Shown here: positions 52,622 to 59,882 of the stretch, in pieces
Numbering within the stretch: position 1 is the stretch's first letter
How the letters are laid out: every line of letters begins with the position of its first letter
From: Bacteroidota bacterium
Lineage (GTDB): Bacteria > Bacteroidota > Bacteroidia > Chitinophagales > Chitinophagaceae
Reading direction: 5' to 3'
Assembly: GCA_018266575.1 (NCBI GenBank)
Contig: JAFEAE010000023.1
Coordinates: 434,001 to 498,000, forward strand
DNA: 64,000 bases
Translations under genes and position numbers: made by a program
The notes under the pieces: generated by a model
Seen by the model: only the letters and a program-made list of their open reading frames with translations
Told to the model about the DNA's origin: nothing
Database searches by the model: none

Positions 52622-53131
52622 ATGGAGAAACAGCCTGTCAGCGATACGTTTTTTAAATTAATAGATGAACATAAAGCGATCATTTATAAAATATGCAATT
52701 CGTATTGCAATAATAAAGGTGACAGGGAAGACCTTGCACAAGAAATTATTTACCAGCTATGGAAATCTGCCGACAGGTTTAAGGAAGAATATAAATTCTC
52801 TACCTGGATGTACCGTGTTGCTCTGAACGTTGCGATATCTTTTTACCGGAAAGAAAAAAGATCAAAAGAAATTATTTCATTCCCGGAACATGCAATAGAT
52901 GTGGAAGATTCTTCGCACACAACAAAAACAACCGAAGAGAATATTAACCTGCTGCAACATTTTATTAATGAGTTGAATGAACTGGACCGTGCGCTGATGT
53001 TGCTGTACCTCGACGAAAAAAGTTACCATGAAATTGCAGACATACTTGGCATCACAGAAACAAATGTTGCAACGAAGATCAGCCGTGTGAAAGAAAAACT
53101 GAAACAAAAATTCTTAACAATAAATCAATAA
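52622..53131 (+). CDS. ECF RNA polymerase sigma factor
   Basis: The 169-residue protein has region 2 (HKAIIYKICNSYCNNKGDRE, DLAQEIIYQLWKSADRFKEE, KFSTWMYRVALNVAISFYRK) and region 4 (ELDRALMLLYLDEKSYHEIA, DILGITETNVATKISRVKEK). It is followed after 2 bp by a membrane protein that probably acts as its anti-sigma factor. It differs from the FecI-like sigma at 12 kb and has no FecR or TonB receptor partner here. Confidence 0.93.
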   Translation: MEKQPVSDTFFKLIDEHKAIIYKICNSYCNNKGDREDLAQEIIYQLWKSADRFKEEYKFSTWMYRVALNVAISFYRKEKRSKEIISFPEHAIDVEDSSHTTKTTEENINLLQHFINELNELDRALMLLYLDEKSYHEIADILGITETNVATKISRVKEKLKQKFLTINQ

Positions 53132-53133
53132 AG

Positions 53134-53805
53134 ATGACAGACGAAGAATTAAAAAATATATGGAAAGAATATGACCACAAACTGGAAGAAGCCAAATTAC
53201 TTAACCTGCAATCCTGGGCATTGAACCTTCGCAGTCTTGAAATGATGCAAACCGAAAAAACAAAATCGAAATTGAATGCATTGGCGCGGTTTAAAATTTT
53301 TGCAGTTGTACTTGGCGTTTTATATGTGCTGTTATTAGGGCTGCTTGTTGTTGCAAATCATTTCCGGAATATCTATTTCAGCGTTTCCATTTCAATGATC
53401 ATGTTATTCACGATCATTTCTATAATCACGTATATCTATCACATCGTATTAATTCATAAAATAAATTACAGTGAAAGCATCACCCAAACCCAGGAAAGAA
53501 TAACAATACTGCAAACATCTACCGTAAATATCATGCGCATCATCTGGCTGCAACTGCCGTTTCATACAACATGGTTCTGGAGCAACCGCATGATCAATTT
53601 TAATTCATGGCAAGGCTGGCTTATTCCTTTTGTCATCACGTTTTTATTTGTGCTTGCAACAATATGGTTGTACCGGAACATTGATTTGAAAAATATAAAT
53701 AAGAAATGGTTTAAAATACTTTTCAGTTCAACAGAGTGGACATCGTTGGAAAAAGCAAAAAACTTTTTAAGCGAGATCGATGATTTTAAAAAAGAAATAG
53801 CGTGA
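53134..53805 (+). CDS. Membrane protein, likely partner of the ECF sigma factor
   Basis: The 223-residue protein begins with a cytoplasmic helical stretch of about 50 residues (MTDEELKNIWKEYDHKLEEA). Hydrophobic segments follow: FKIFAVVLGVLYVLLLGLLV, VSISMIMLFTIISIITYIYH and WLIPFVITFLFVLATIWLYR. No zinc-binding HxxxCxxC motif is present. The position 2 bp after the sigma gene suggests an anti-sigma or sensory role; this is inference only. Confidence 0.75.
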   Translation: MTDEELKNIWKEYDHKLEEAKLLNLQSWALNLRSLEMMQTEKTKSKLNALARFKIFAVVLGVLYVLLLGLLVVANHFRNIYFSVSISMIMLFTIISIITYIYHIVLIHKINYSESITQTQERITILQTSTVNIMRIIWLQLPFHTTWFWSNRMINFNSWQGWLIPFVITFLFVLATIWLYRNIDLKNINKKWFKILFSSTEWTSLEKAKNFLSEIDDFKKEIA

Positions 53806-53846
53806 CACACTGCTGATATTTAAATTCGAATTTTTAACTCCGGGGC

Positions 53847-53904
53847 ATTTGTCATGCCGAGGTACAATGCATCTTAAGATTCCTACTTCGCCGGGATGAC
53901 AAAT
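53847..53904. repeat. Imperfect palindromic repeat between converging genes
   Basis: ATTTGTCAT (53847-53855) and ATGACAAAT (53896-53904) are perfect 9-bp arms that continue with GCCGAGG against CGCCGGG. The centre contains ATCTTAAGAT. Its sequence style (TGTCATGCCGAGG) is that of dispersed palindromic elements known from many bacteria. It lies between the sigma-partner gene and the GlxA-type regulator and may serve as a terminator for both. Confidence 0.55.
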
Positions 53905-53917
53905 CCCGAATCAATTA

Positions 53918-54904
53918 CTAATTCATTGTCAATTGCCGGCTGTACCTGTTGCGGTATTCCAACGGTGACAAGCCGGTGATTTTTTTAAAGATCACACGAA
54001 AGGCTTTTGTATCATTATATCCAACTTTATACATCACTTCATTTACGTTTTCACGCCCTGCTTCTAAACTTTTTTTTGCTGCTTCTACTTTTACTCGTTG
54101 AATATATTCTACAGGAGTGTTAGCTGTTGCTTTCTTAAACCGGCGTTCAAAATTCCTTCTGCTCAATGCAAACATCGACGCTAACTGGTCAACCGTAACT
54201 TTTTCCCTGAAATTATTTTCGATAAATATCTGTGCATTTTTTACCTGTTCATCTTCATGGTCCTTCTGCCCCGTAAAAATTGCAAATGGCGATTGATTGA
54301 CCCTGTCTATTTCAATCTCAAAAACTTTTGAGCACAGTACAGCAGTTTCCCTTCCGCAATATTTTTCTACGAGATAAAGAATGAGGTTTAAAAAAGAAAA
54401 TGCACCGCCGCTTGAGTAAATGCCACATTCATCAACAATGATCTTATCATCAACAAGGTCAACATCGGGGAACATCTTCCTGAAAATATCGGCGAACATC
54501 CAATGAGTTGCACAACGTTTGCCTTTCATTATTCCCGTGGATGCAAGAAGAAATGCGCCAACGCAAAGGCTCGCCACTTCTGCGCCTTGCATATATTGTT
54601 GGTTTATCCATGAAATCAATTTCTCATTTTGTTTCATTACTGCATGCATATCGGCACCATGAACAGCTGGTATAATAATGAGGTCGGTTTTTTTAACATC
54701 ATCCAAACGCACCTCCGGATGGATGCTGAACAAACCTTCATACAAATTTGTGTCTTTGTTTTGTCCGGCCAACTGCACATGAAACGGAGGCTCTTTTCTT
54801 TTTGTAACAAAAAAATCATTCACACGTGTAAATATTTTGTACGAACCGATCACACTGCTTAAAATGATTTCCCCTTCAGGAATTACAATGGAAATATGTT
54901 TCAT
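53918..54904 (-). CDS. GlxA-family AraC-type regulator with DJ-1/PfpI domain
   Basis: The 328-residue protein has an N-terminal DJ-1/PfpI-like domain (about 1-195, with VASLCVGAFLLASTGIMKGK and THW). A C-terminal AraC helix-turn-helix pair follows (about 225-325, DQLASMFALSRRNFERRFKK and MYKVGYNDTKAFRVIFKKIT). The nucleophile-elbow cysteine in SLCVGAF is present, but activity in such regulators is usually lost. Target genes are unknown; the divergent YciI-like gene at 55028 is a candidate. Confidence 0.92.
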   Translation of the reverse strand: MKHISIVIPEGEIILSSVIGSYKIFTRVNDFFVTKRKEPPFHVQLAGQNKDTNLYEGLFSIHPEVRLDDVKKTDLIIIPAVHGADMHAVMKQNEKLISWINQQYMQGAEVASLCVGAFLLASTGIMKGKRCATHWMFADIFRKMFPDVDLVDDKIIVDECGIYSSGGAFSFLNLILYLVEKYCGRETAVLCSKVFEIEIDRVNQSPFAIFTGQKDHEDEQVKNAQIFIENNFREKVTVDQLASMFALSRRNFERRFKKATANTPVEYIQRVKVEAAKKSLEAGRENVNEVMYKVGYNDTKAFRVIFKKITGLSPLEYRNRYSRQLTMN

Positions 54905-55027
54905 CAGAAAAATTTGTATACAAAGCTAATTTAGTTTTTTGTCGCATACAACCCTTTAGAATGTCGCATTTGCGCACTTCCCCGCGTATTTTATGACAGT
55001 ATGTTTGTGGGCTAAAAAATAAATTTT

Positions 55028-55372
55028 ATGAAAGAATATTTATTACTGTTACGTGGCGGAATACCTGTAAGTAAAAAAACAGAAGCAGAAAATAAAGCCG
55101 AAATGCAAGCCTGGGGGGCATACATGGGAAAGCTTGCGCAAAGCGGAAGTTTTGTTGGCGGCCTGCCATTGGTATCTGGCGGAAAAGTTGTTTCTGCTTC
55201 CGGTACAACTACTGAACCGGTAACATCATCAAAAGAAGGAATTGTTGGCGGTTACCTGATTATAAAGGCAGACAGCCTCGAAAGTGCAACAGCTCTTGCG
55301 AAAGATTGCCCGCATATTACCAATGAAGGGAATATAGAAGTAAGGGAAATTGCGCCAATGCCGGCGATGTAA
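55028..55372 (+). CDS. YCII-related protein
   Basis: The 114-residue protein matches the YCII/DGPF domain: MKEYLLLLRGG, a helix with WGAYMGKLAQSGSFVGG, VVSASGTTTEPVTSSKEGIVGGYLII in part, and AKDCPHITNEGNIEVREI. The family has a ferredoxin-like fold and mostly unknown roles, sometimes linked to ECF sigma regulation. It is divergent from the GlxA-type regulator with a 123-bp gap. Confidence 0.85.
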   Translation: MKEYLLLLRGGIPVSKKTEAENKAEMQAWGAYMGKLAQSGSFVGGLPLVSGGKVVSASGTTTEPVTSSKEGIVGGYLIIKADSLESATALAKDCPHITNEGNIEVREIAPMPAM

Positions 55373-55386
55373 GAATGAAGTGGACT

Positions 55387-55459
55387 GTGGTAAGTGATAA
55401 GTTGTCAGTGAGGGACTTCTCCATTTACTTATCACTTACCACTGACTACTTAGCACTTT
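55387..55459. repeat. Inverted pair of 7-bp repeat arrays
   Basis: Four words of type GTGRTAA (55387-55414) face five words of type xxACTTA (55425-55459) across a 10-bp spacer. A perfect 16-bp inverted repeat is contained (GTGGTAAGTGATAAGT with its complement). The array lies between the YciI-like gene and the DinB gene, which point the same way. Confidence 0.75.
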
Positions 55460-55491
55460 CTTTTTATTCTCTCAACATCAAAATCACACAT

Positions 55492-55995
55492 ATGTCTTCC
55501 ATAAAAATATTAGCAAAACAATTTGCTTTGCATAACCGGCTTTTTAGTAATGTGCTCGAAGGTATCAATGATAAGCAAGGAGGCGAACGTTTATCAGACC
55601 AGGTGAACCACCTTCAATGGATAGCAGGACATTTAACGAATTCAAGATATAACTACACGCCGATGCTTGGATTGCAATTATCATTTCCTTATAAAAAAGA
55701 ATATACCGATGAAACACAACCACCACCAAACAACCGTGCCATAAGTACATCTGTTAATTATCCTTCACTCACAGAAATTCAGGAATACTGGAATAAATTA
55801 GGAAACAGTTTTGTGGAAAGTGTTGCTAACCTAAATGAAGAACAACAATCAGCACCATTACCATTCAGGGTGCCGATCGGAGGAAATACGATGCTTGATT
55901 TATTTGCATTTCTGGCGTCGCATGAAGCATATCATATCGGGCAGATGAGTATAATCCGGAAACATCTTGGGTTGAGTGCGATGTCATATAAGTGA
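55492..55995 (+). CDS. DinB-superfamily protein
   Basis: Started at the ATG at 55492 (MSSIKILAKQFALHN), because the frame upstream runs through the repeat array. The 167-residue helical protein has the DinB metal histidines in VNHLQWIAGHLTNSRYN and SHEAYHIGQMSIIRKHLGL. It is a distant relative of the DinB protein at 40.8 kb. Activity is unknown. Confidence 0.86.
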   Translation: MSSIKILAKQFALHNRLFSNVLEGINDKQGGERLSDQVNHLQWIAGHLTNSRYNYTPMLGLQLSFPYKKEYTDETQPPPNNRAISTSVNYPSLTEIQEYWNKLGNSFVESVANLNEEQQSAPLPFRVPIGGNTMLDLFAFLASHEAYHIGQMSIIRKHLGLSAMSYK

Positions 55996-56071
55996 AAGGT
56001 GAATAGTGAAATCTGGAATTACGTAATGTTTTTCTGTTTAAATATTCACCATTCACTATTGACCATTCACA
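55992..56071. repeat. Inverted pair of 7-bp repeat arrays reaching into ridA
   Basis: Three words GTGAAxx (55992-56012) face four words ATTCACx (56044-56071) across about 31 bp. The right array includes the stop codon of the ridA-like gene (56056-56058) and encodes its last residues (VNGQ). The left array begins at the stop of the DinB gene. Confidence 0.75.
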
Positions 56072-56451
56072 ATCACTGCTGTTGCTTCAATCTCTATCAA
56101 ATATTCCGGTGCTATTAAAGCCTTAACCTCAACCATGGTGGCGCATGGACGAATGTCTTTAAAAAATTCACCATGCGCTTTTCCATATTCTTCCCAACGG
56201 TAAATATCGGTAACAAACATTCTTGTGCGTACCACATCTTTCATGGATGATCCCGCATTTTTTAAAATGCTTTCTATTCTCTGCAGGATAAACTTCGTCT
56301 GTGCATAGGCGCTACCTTTTCCTACAACTTCACCGTCGGCACCTGTGGCAACAGTTCCGGTAACTTCTACCGTGTTGCCCACTTTCACAGCACGGCTGTA
56401 ACCAACAATTTCTTCCCATTTTATTCCGCCCGGATAATTTGTTCTTTCCAT
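56056..56451 (-). CDS. RidA-family (YjgF/YER057c) protein
   Basis: The 131-residue protein has family motifs YSRAVKVGNTVEVTGTVATG, FILQRIESILKNAGSSMKDV and VRTRMFVTDIYRWEEYG, ending MVEVKALIAPEYLIEIEATA. Canonical RidA hydrolyses reactive enamines/imines from PLP enzymes with a key arginine; here RTRMFVT supplies the arginine. The subgroup may have another role. The last four codons lie within a heptamer repeat. Confidence 0.9.
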   Translation of the reverse strand: MERTNYPGGIKWEEIVGYSRAVKVGNTVEVTGTVATGADGEVVGKGSAYAQTKFILQRIESILKNAGSSMKDVVRTRMFVTDIYRWEEYGKAHGEFFKDIRPCATMVEVKALIAPEYLIEIEATAVIVNGQ

Positions 56452-56456
56452 ATTTT

Positions 56457-57176
56457 TTATTTAATGTCCATATTTTCTTCTTTGATCACCGGTTCTCCTG
56501 ATAATTTTAAAAACACCTGCGCCACTGTTACTACATCCTTTTGACAATATGTAACGATGCGTTGCATCTGTCGTTCCTGCCAATATACTTCACACACTTT
56601 GCTTCCGTCGATATCATCTTTCGGCGTAGGAATATTTAATGCATGAGCTAATAAATTCAATGATGTATAACTTTTGTAATCCCCGAATTTCCAGAGTTCA
56701 AGTGTATCAATATGCGTTATCTCCCATGGTTTTTTCCCGGATAGCTGAAGAATTGCAGGGATTGGCATTTCATTGATAATAAACCTGCGGCAGAGATAAG
56801 GGAAATCAAATTCTTTTCCATTGTGTGCACACAAATATTTAGCAGGGCCATTTTCCCATTTTAAAAGCATGCCTGAAAATTGCTGCAATACCATTTTTTC
56901 ATCATCGCCATAAAAAGATTTCAACAACAATTTTTTTTCTTTGCCGGTTCCTGAAATAACTCCACAACTTATACAGATAATTTTTCCAAACTCCGCATAG
57001 ATGCCTGCACGGTTATAAATATTTTCAGATGTTTCTGTGAGTTTATCTTTTATAAGATAAGATGCTTTGTAATTCCACAATTCTTTCCATGCATCCGGAA
57101 CATCTGCGAAGGAGGCATATTGGGGAACGGTTTCAATGTCGAGAAATAAAATGTTTGCAAGGGGATAAGGAGACAT
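56457..57176 (-). CDS. DNA polymerase B-type 3'-5' exonuclease
   Basis: The 239-residue protein has the DEDD exonuclease motifs: NILFLDIETVP (ExoI), LCAHNGKEFDFPYLCRRFI (ExoII) and RIVTYCQKDVVTVAQVFLKL (ExoIII, YxxxD form). This is the stand-alone PF10108 predicted polymerase B exonuclease. It acts on DNA or RNA 3' ends; the biological role is not established. It precedes the ridA-like gene by 5 bp on the same strand. Confidence 0.9.
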   Translation of the reverse strand: MSPYPLANILFLDIETVPQYASFADVPDAWKELWNYKASYLIKDKLTETSENIYNRAGIYAEFGKIICISCGVISGTGKEKKLLLKSFYGDDEKMVLQQFSGMLLKWENGPAKYLCAHNGKEFDFPYLCRRFIINEMPIPAILQLSGKKPWEITHIDTLELWKFGDYKSYTSLNLLAHALNIPTPKDDIDGSKVCEVYWQERQMQRIVTYCQKDVVTVAQVFLKLSGEPVIKEENMDIK

Positions 57177-57181
57177 AATTA

Positions 57182-57209
57182 TTTACGATTTGAGATGTAC
57201 GATTTGTTT
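57182..57209. repeat. Heptamer array upstream of the exonuclease gene
   Basis: Four 7-bp words in register (TTTACGA, TTTGAGA, then TGTACGA and TTTGTTT), 5 bp upstream of the exonuclease start. Confidence 0.6.
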
Positions 57210-57228
57210 TAGTTGAAGACTCTGAAGC

Positions 57229-57256
57229 GATGATGGATGATCGTTGGTCGATGATC
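57229..57256. repeat. Heptamer array of GATGATC type
   Basis: Four 7-bp words in register (GATGATG, GATGATC, then GTTGGTC and GATGATC) in the gap between the exonuclease and mannose-1-phosphate guanylyltransferase genes. Confidence 0.65.
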
Positions 57257-57309
57257 GGCTTAATAGCAGGATTATTAATTAAATACAACTCACCAATTGT
57301 GCTATTATC

Positions 57310-57358
57310 TGCTCACTGGTTACTGCTCACCGCTCACTGACAACCGTTGACCGCCGAC
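57310..57358. repeat. Heptamer array of xxxxxAC type ending at the manC stop
   Basis: Seven 7-bp words, nearly all ending in AC (for example TGCTCAC, TGGTTAC). The last base of the array is the first of the stop-codon triplet of the guanylyltransferase gene (57358-57360). Confidence 0.7.
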
Positions 57359-58440
57359 TATAAATAATGATCTCCTTTTTTTCTCTTCACTTCGGCAACA
57401 TAATCTTTTATATCCTGTTCTTTTTCTTTCTGGCAAATGAGCAATACATCTTTTGTATCTACCACCACAAAATCATTCAATCCCTGTATTACTAATAATT
57501 TTTCATCCGGTGCATGGACGACACATTTTTTTGCATCAATGATCATCACATTATCTCCTGAAATAGCATTCTGGTGATTATCTTTTTCCTGGTTATCATA
57601 AGCACTGCTCCATGTACCGAGATCACTCCATCCGAATGAAGAAGGGATCACATACACATTGTCTGCTTTTTCCATAATGCCAAAATCGATAGAGATGTTT
57701 GTGCACAACGGGTAAATATGTTCTAATGCTTTTTTCTCCTGCGGCGTATTGAATTTATCTTTTTCTGCAATGAACACTTCATACATTTCAGGAAGATATT
57801 TTTCAAAAGCAGTCAGGATATTTTTTACCTGGCAAACGAAAATTCCTGCATTCCACAAAAAATCACCGCTTGCAATAAATGTTTTTGCAAGGTCGAGGTT
57901 GGGTTTTTCGGTAAAGGTTTTTACTTTATATACATTGTCTGTAACCGAATGTTGTTCGTGCTGAATATAACCGTAGCCCGTATTCGGAGAAGTAGGCTTG
58001 ATACCAAGCGTGATGAATGCCTTGTGTTTATTTACAAAACTCAACGCTTCAAAACATACTTTTATGAAAGCTGTATTATCTAAAATAAGATGATCGGAGG
58101 GAGCAATGATCAATGTTGCCTTTGGGTCTTTCAGAAAAAGTTTTAGTGAAATATATGCAATACATGGTGCCGTGTTTTTCCGGGAAGGCTCACCCAAAAT
58201 ATTTTCTTCTGCAAGCTGCGGCAATTGTTTTTTTACAATGGAAATGTATTCATGGGAAGTAACTACAAAAATATTTTCTTCGGGAATCAGCGAAGCAAAA
58301 CGCTCAAACGTCCACTGGATAAGGGTTTTGCCGGTATTCAAAATATCCAGGAACTGCTTTGGATAATTGTGCCTGCTTTGCGGCCAGAAGCGGCTGCCGA
58401 TGCCACCAGCCATAATTGCGACGTAGTTGTGTTTGCTCAT
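57358..58440 (-). CDS. manC: Mannose-1-phosphate guanylyltransferase
   Basis: The 360-residue nucleotidyltransferase begins with VAIMAGGIGSRFWPQSRHNY PKQF-type signature (GG-G-RFWP ... PKQFL). Further motifs are PSRKNTAPCIAYI, IIAPSDHLI, the sugar site FTEKPNLDLAKTF and WNAGIFVC. It makes GDP-mannose from mannose-1-phosphate and GTP for glycan synthesis. It is the short form without the phosphomannose isomerase domain of bifunctional enzymes. The isomerase-like kdsD gene lies 34 bp upstream on the same strand. Confidence 0.94.
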   Translation of the reverse strand: MSKHNYVAIMAGGIGSRFWPQSRHNYPKQFLDILNTGKTLIQWTFERFASLIPEENIFVVTSHEYISIVKKQLPQLAEENILGEPSRKNTAPCIAYISLKLFLKDPKATLIIAPSDHLILDNTAFIKVCFEALSFVNKHKAFITLGIKPTSPNTGYGYIQHEQHSVTDNVYKVKTFTEKPNLDLAKTFIASGDFLWNAGIFVCQVKNILTAFEKYLPEMYEVFIAEKDKFNTPQEKKALEHIYPLCTNISIDFGIMEKADNVYVIPSSFGWSDLGTWSSAYDNQEKDNHQNAISGDNVMIIDAKKCVVHAPDEKLLVIQGLNDFVVVDTKDVLLICQKEKEQDIKDYVAEVKRKKGDHYL

Positions 58441-58474
58441 CTTGGGCCTGTTAGTTTTTTGTGGGTTATATCAT

Positions 58475-59449
58475 TTATATGATGCCTTCGCGGATCAGGT
58501 CATGCAAATGTATAAAACCAACATATTCGTTTTCATTAGTAACAATAAGTTGATTGATATCTTTCACACGCATCACATCCAATGCCTCGATAGCTAATGA
58601 CGAAACAGGAATTGTTTTTGGATTTGGTGACATGATATCTTTCGCTGTAATATTTTCTGAGGGGATCCCTTTCTCCAGCATTCTTCTCAAATCCCCATCT
58701 GTAATAATTCCTGCCAGTTTATTTTTTTCATCAACAACAGCAGTTGCACCCAACCGTTTGGATGTAATTTCGATGATCACATTTTTCAGCAGCGCATCCG
58801 GCTTCACCTGCGGGCGTTCATTATGAAAATACAGGTCCTGCACACGCAGGTATAATTTTTTTCCCAGCGTGCCGCCGGGATGGTATTTCGCAAAATCATC
58901 GCTGTTAAATCCTTTCAGTTCCATCAACGCAACAGCAAGTGCATCACCCATTGCCAATTGTGCAGTGGTGCTGCTTGTTGGCGCCAGGTTATTCGGGCAG
59001 GCTTCTTTCGAAACGGTAGTATTGATAAATATATCAGATTGTTTTGCCAGCAACGATTTGCTGCTGCCAGCCATTCCGATAACTTTATTTCCAAAATTCT
59101 TCACCAACGATAATAATATTTTTACTTCTGCGCTTTCACCGCTTTTGCTGATGATCATCACTACATCTTCGGATTGTATCATTCCGAGGTCGCCATGAAT
59201 AGCATCGGCTGCATGTAAAAAAATAGACGGCGTTCCGGTTGAATTAAGCGTTGCTACAATTTTTTGTGCAATCAATGCACTTTTGCCCACACCACTGATA
59301 ATTAAACGCCCCTTGCATTGTAAAATCAATTCAACGGCTTTAACAAATTCATCATTCACAAATTCTTCCAGCCCGGCAACAGAAACCGCTTCAAGCCGTA
59401 TTGTGTTTTTTGCGGCAGCAATAATATTTTCTGAAGAAAAATTAGTCAT
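58475..59449 (-). CDS. kdsD: Arabinose-5-phosphate isomerase (KdsD/KpsF/GutQ family)
   Basis: Started at the ATG at 59449 (MTNFSSENI), the 324-residue protein has an N-terminal SIS domain (GRLIISGVGKSALIAQKIVA, FLHAADAIHGDLGMI, ISKSGESAEVK). A linker AKYHPGGTLGKKLYL precedes two CBS domains (about 205-320, with AGIITDGDLRRMLEKG). It interconverts ribulose-5-phosphate and arabinose-5-phosphate for Kdo synthesis of lipopolysaccharide. Cotranscription with manC fits a cell-surface glycan role. Confidence 0.94.
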   Translation of the reverse strand: MTNFSSENIIAAAKNTIRLEAVSVAGLEEFVNDEFVKAVELILQCKGRLIISGVGKSALIAQKIVATLNSTGTPSIFLHAADAIHGDLGMIQSEDVVMIISKSGESAEVKILLSLVKNFGNKVIGMAGSSKSLLAKQSDIFINTTVSKEACPNNLAPTSSTTAQLAMGDALAVALMELKGFNSDDFAKYHPGGTLGKKLYLRVQDLYFHNERPQVKPDALLKNVIIEITSKRLGATAVVDEKNKLAGIITDGDLRRMLEKGIPSENITAKDIMSPNPKTIPVSSLAIEALDVMRVKDINQLIVTNENEYVGFIHLHDLIREGII

Positions 59450-59882
59450 ATACTTTCGCAAACCTAACGTAAAATGTTTACCCACAGAATTATCAGGTTC
59501 AAAATATACTCAGTTCTAACTACTTCGGTTAAGTAAGATTCAATGCGTTACGCCGGAATTTTCTAAATCAGCAAACAAAAACGTGTGGTTTAGTGCACAA
59601 TTTTAACGCTTTTCTTTTGGGATGAAATTAAAATTCAATGCACACTAATTAATATTCATTTATAGGAAAACCTTTATGTATTTTCTGCCTATCTGTTAAA
59701 TTTTTAACATTCGATGCTTTTAAAAAACAACGTTTCTTCATAACTTCGCACACCTTAAAAATCCGCGAAACTGCTATATCAACAGGAAGCTGACACGTTA
59801 GTAACTACTTCTTATCGTTTCCGGTATTTTTATTATCTTAAATTACTTTGAGCAGATTCTGTGAGAAGGAAAAATTTTGAGC
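59450..59882. other. Divergent intergenic region upstream of kdsD and recQ
   Basis: These 433 bp hold the outward promoters of kdsD and recQ. An imperfect long inverted repeat spans 59593-59643: GTGCA and ATTTTAA on the left, TTAAAAT and TGCAC on the right. No ORF of note, RNA gene or riboswitch was recognised; the stretch is AT-rich. Confidence 0.45.
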
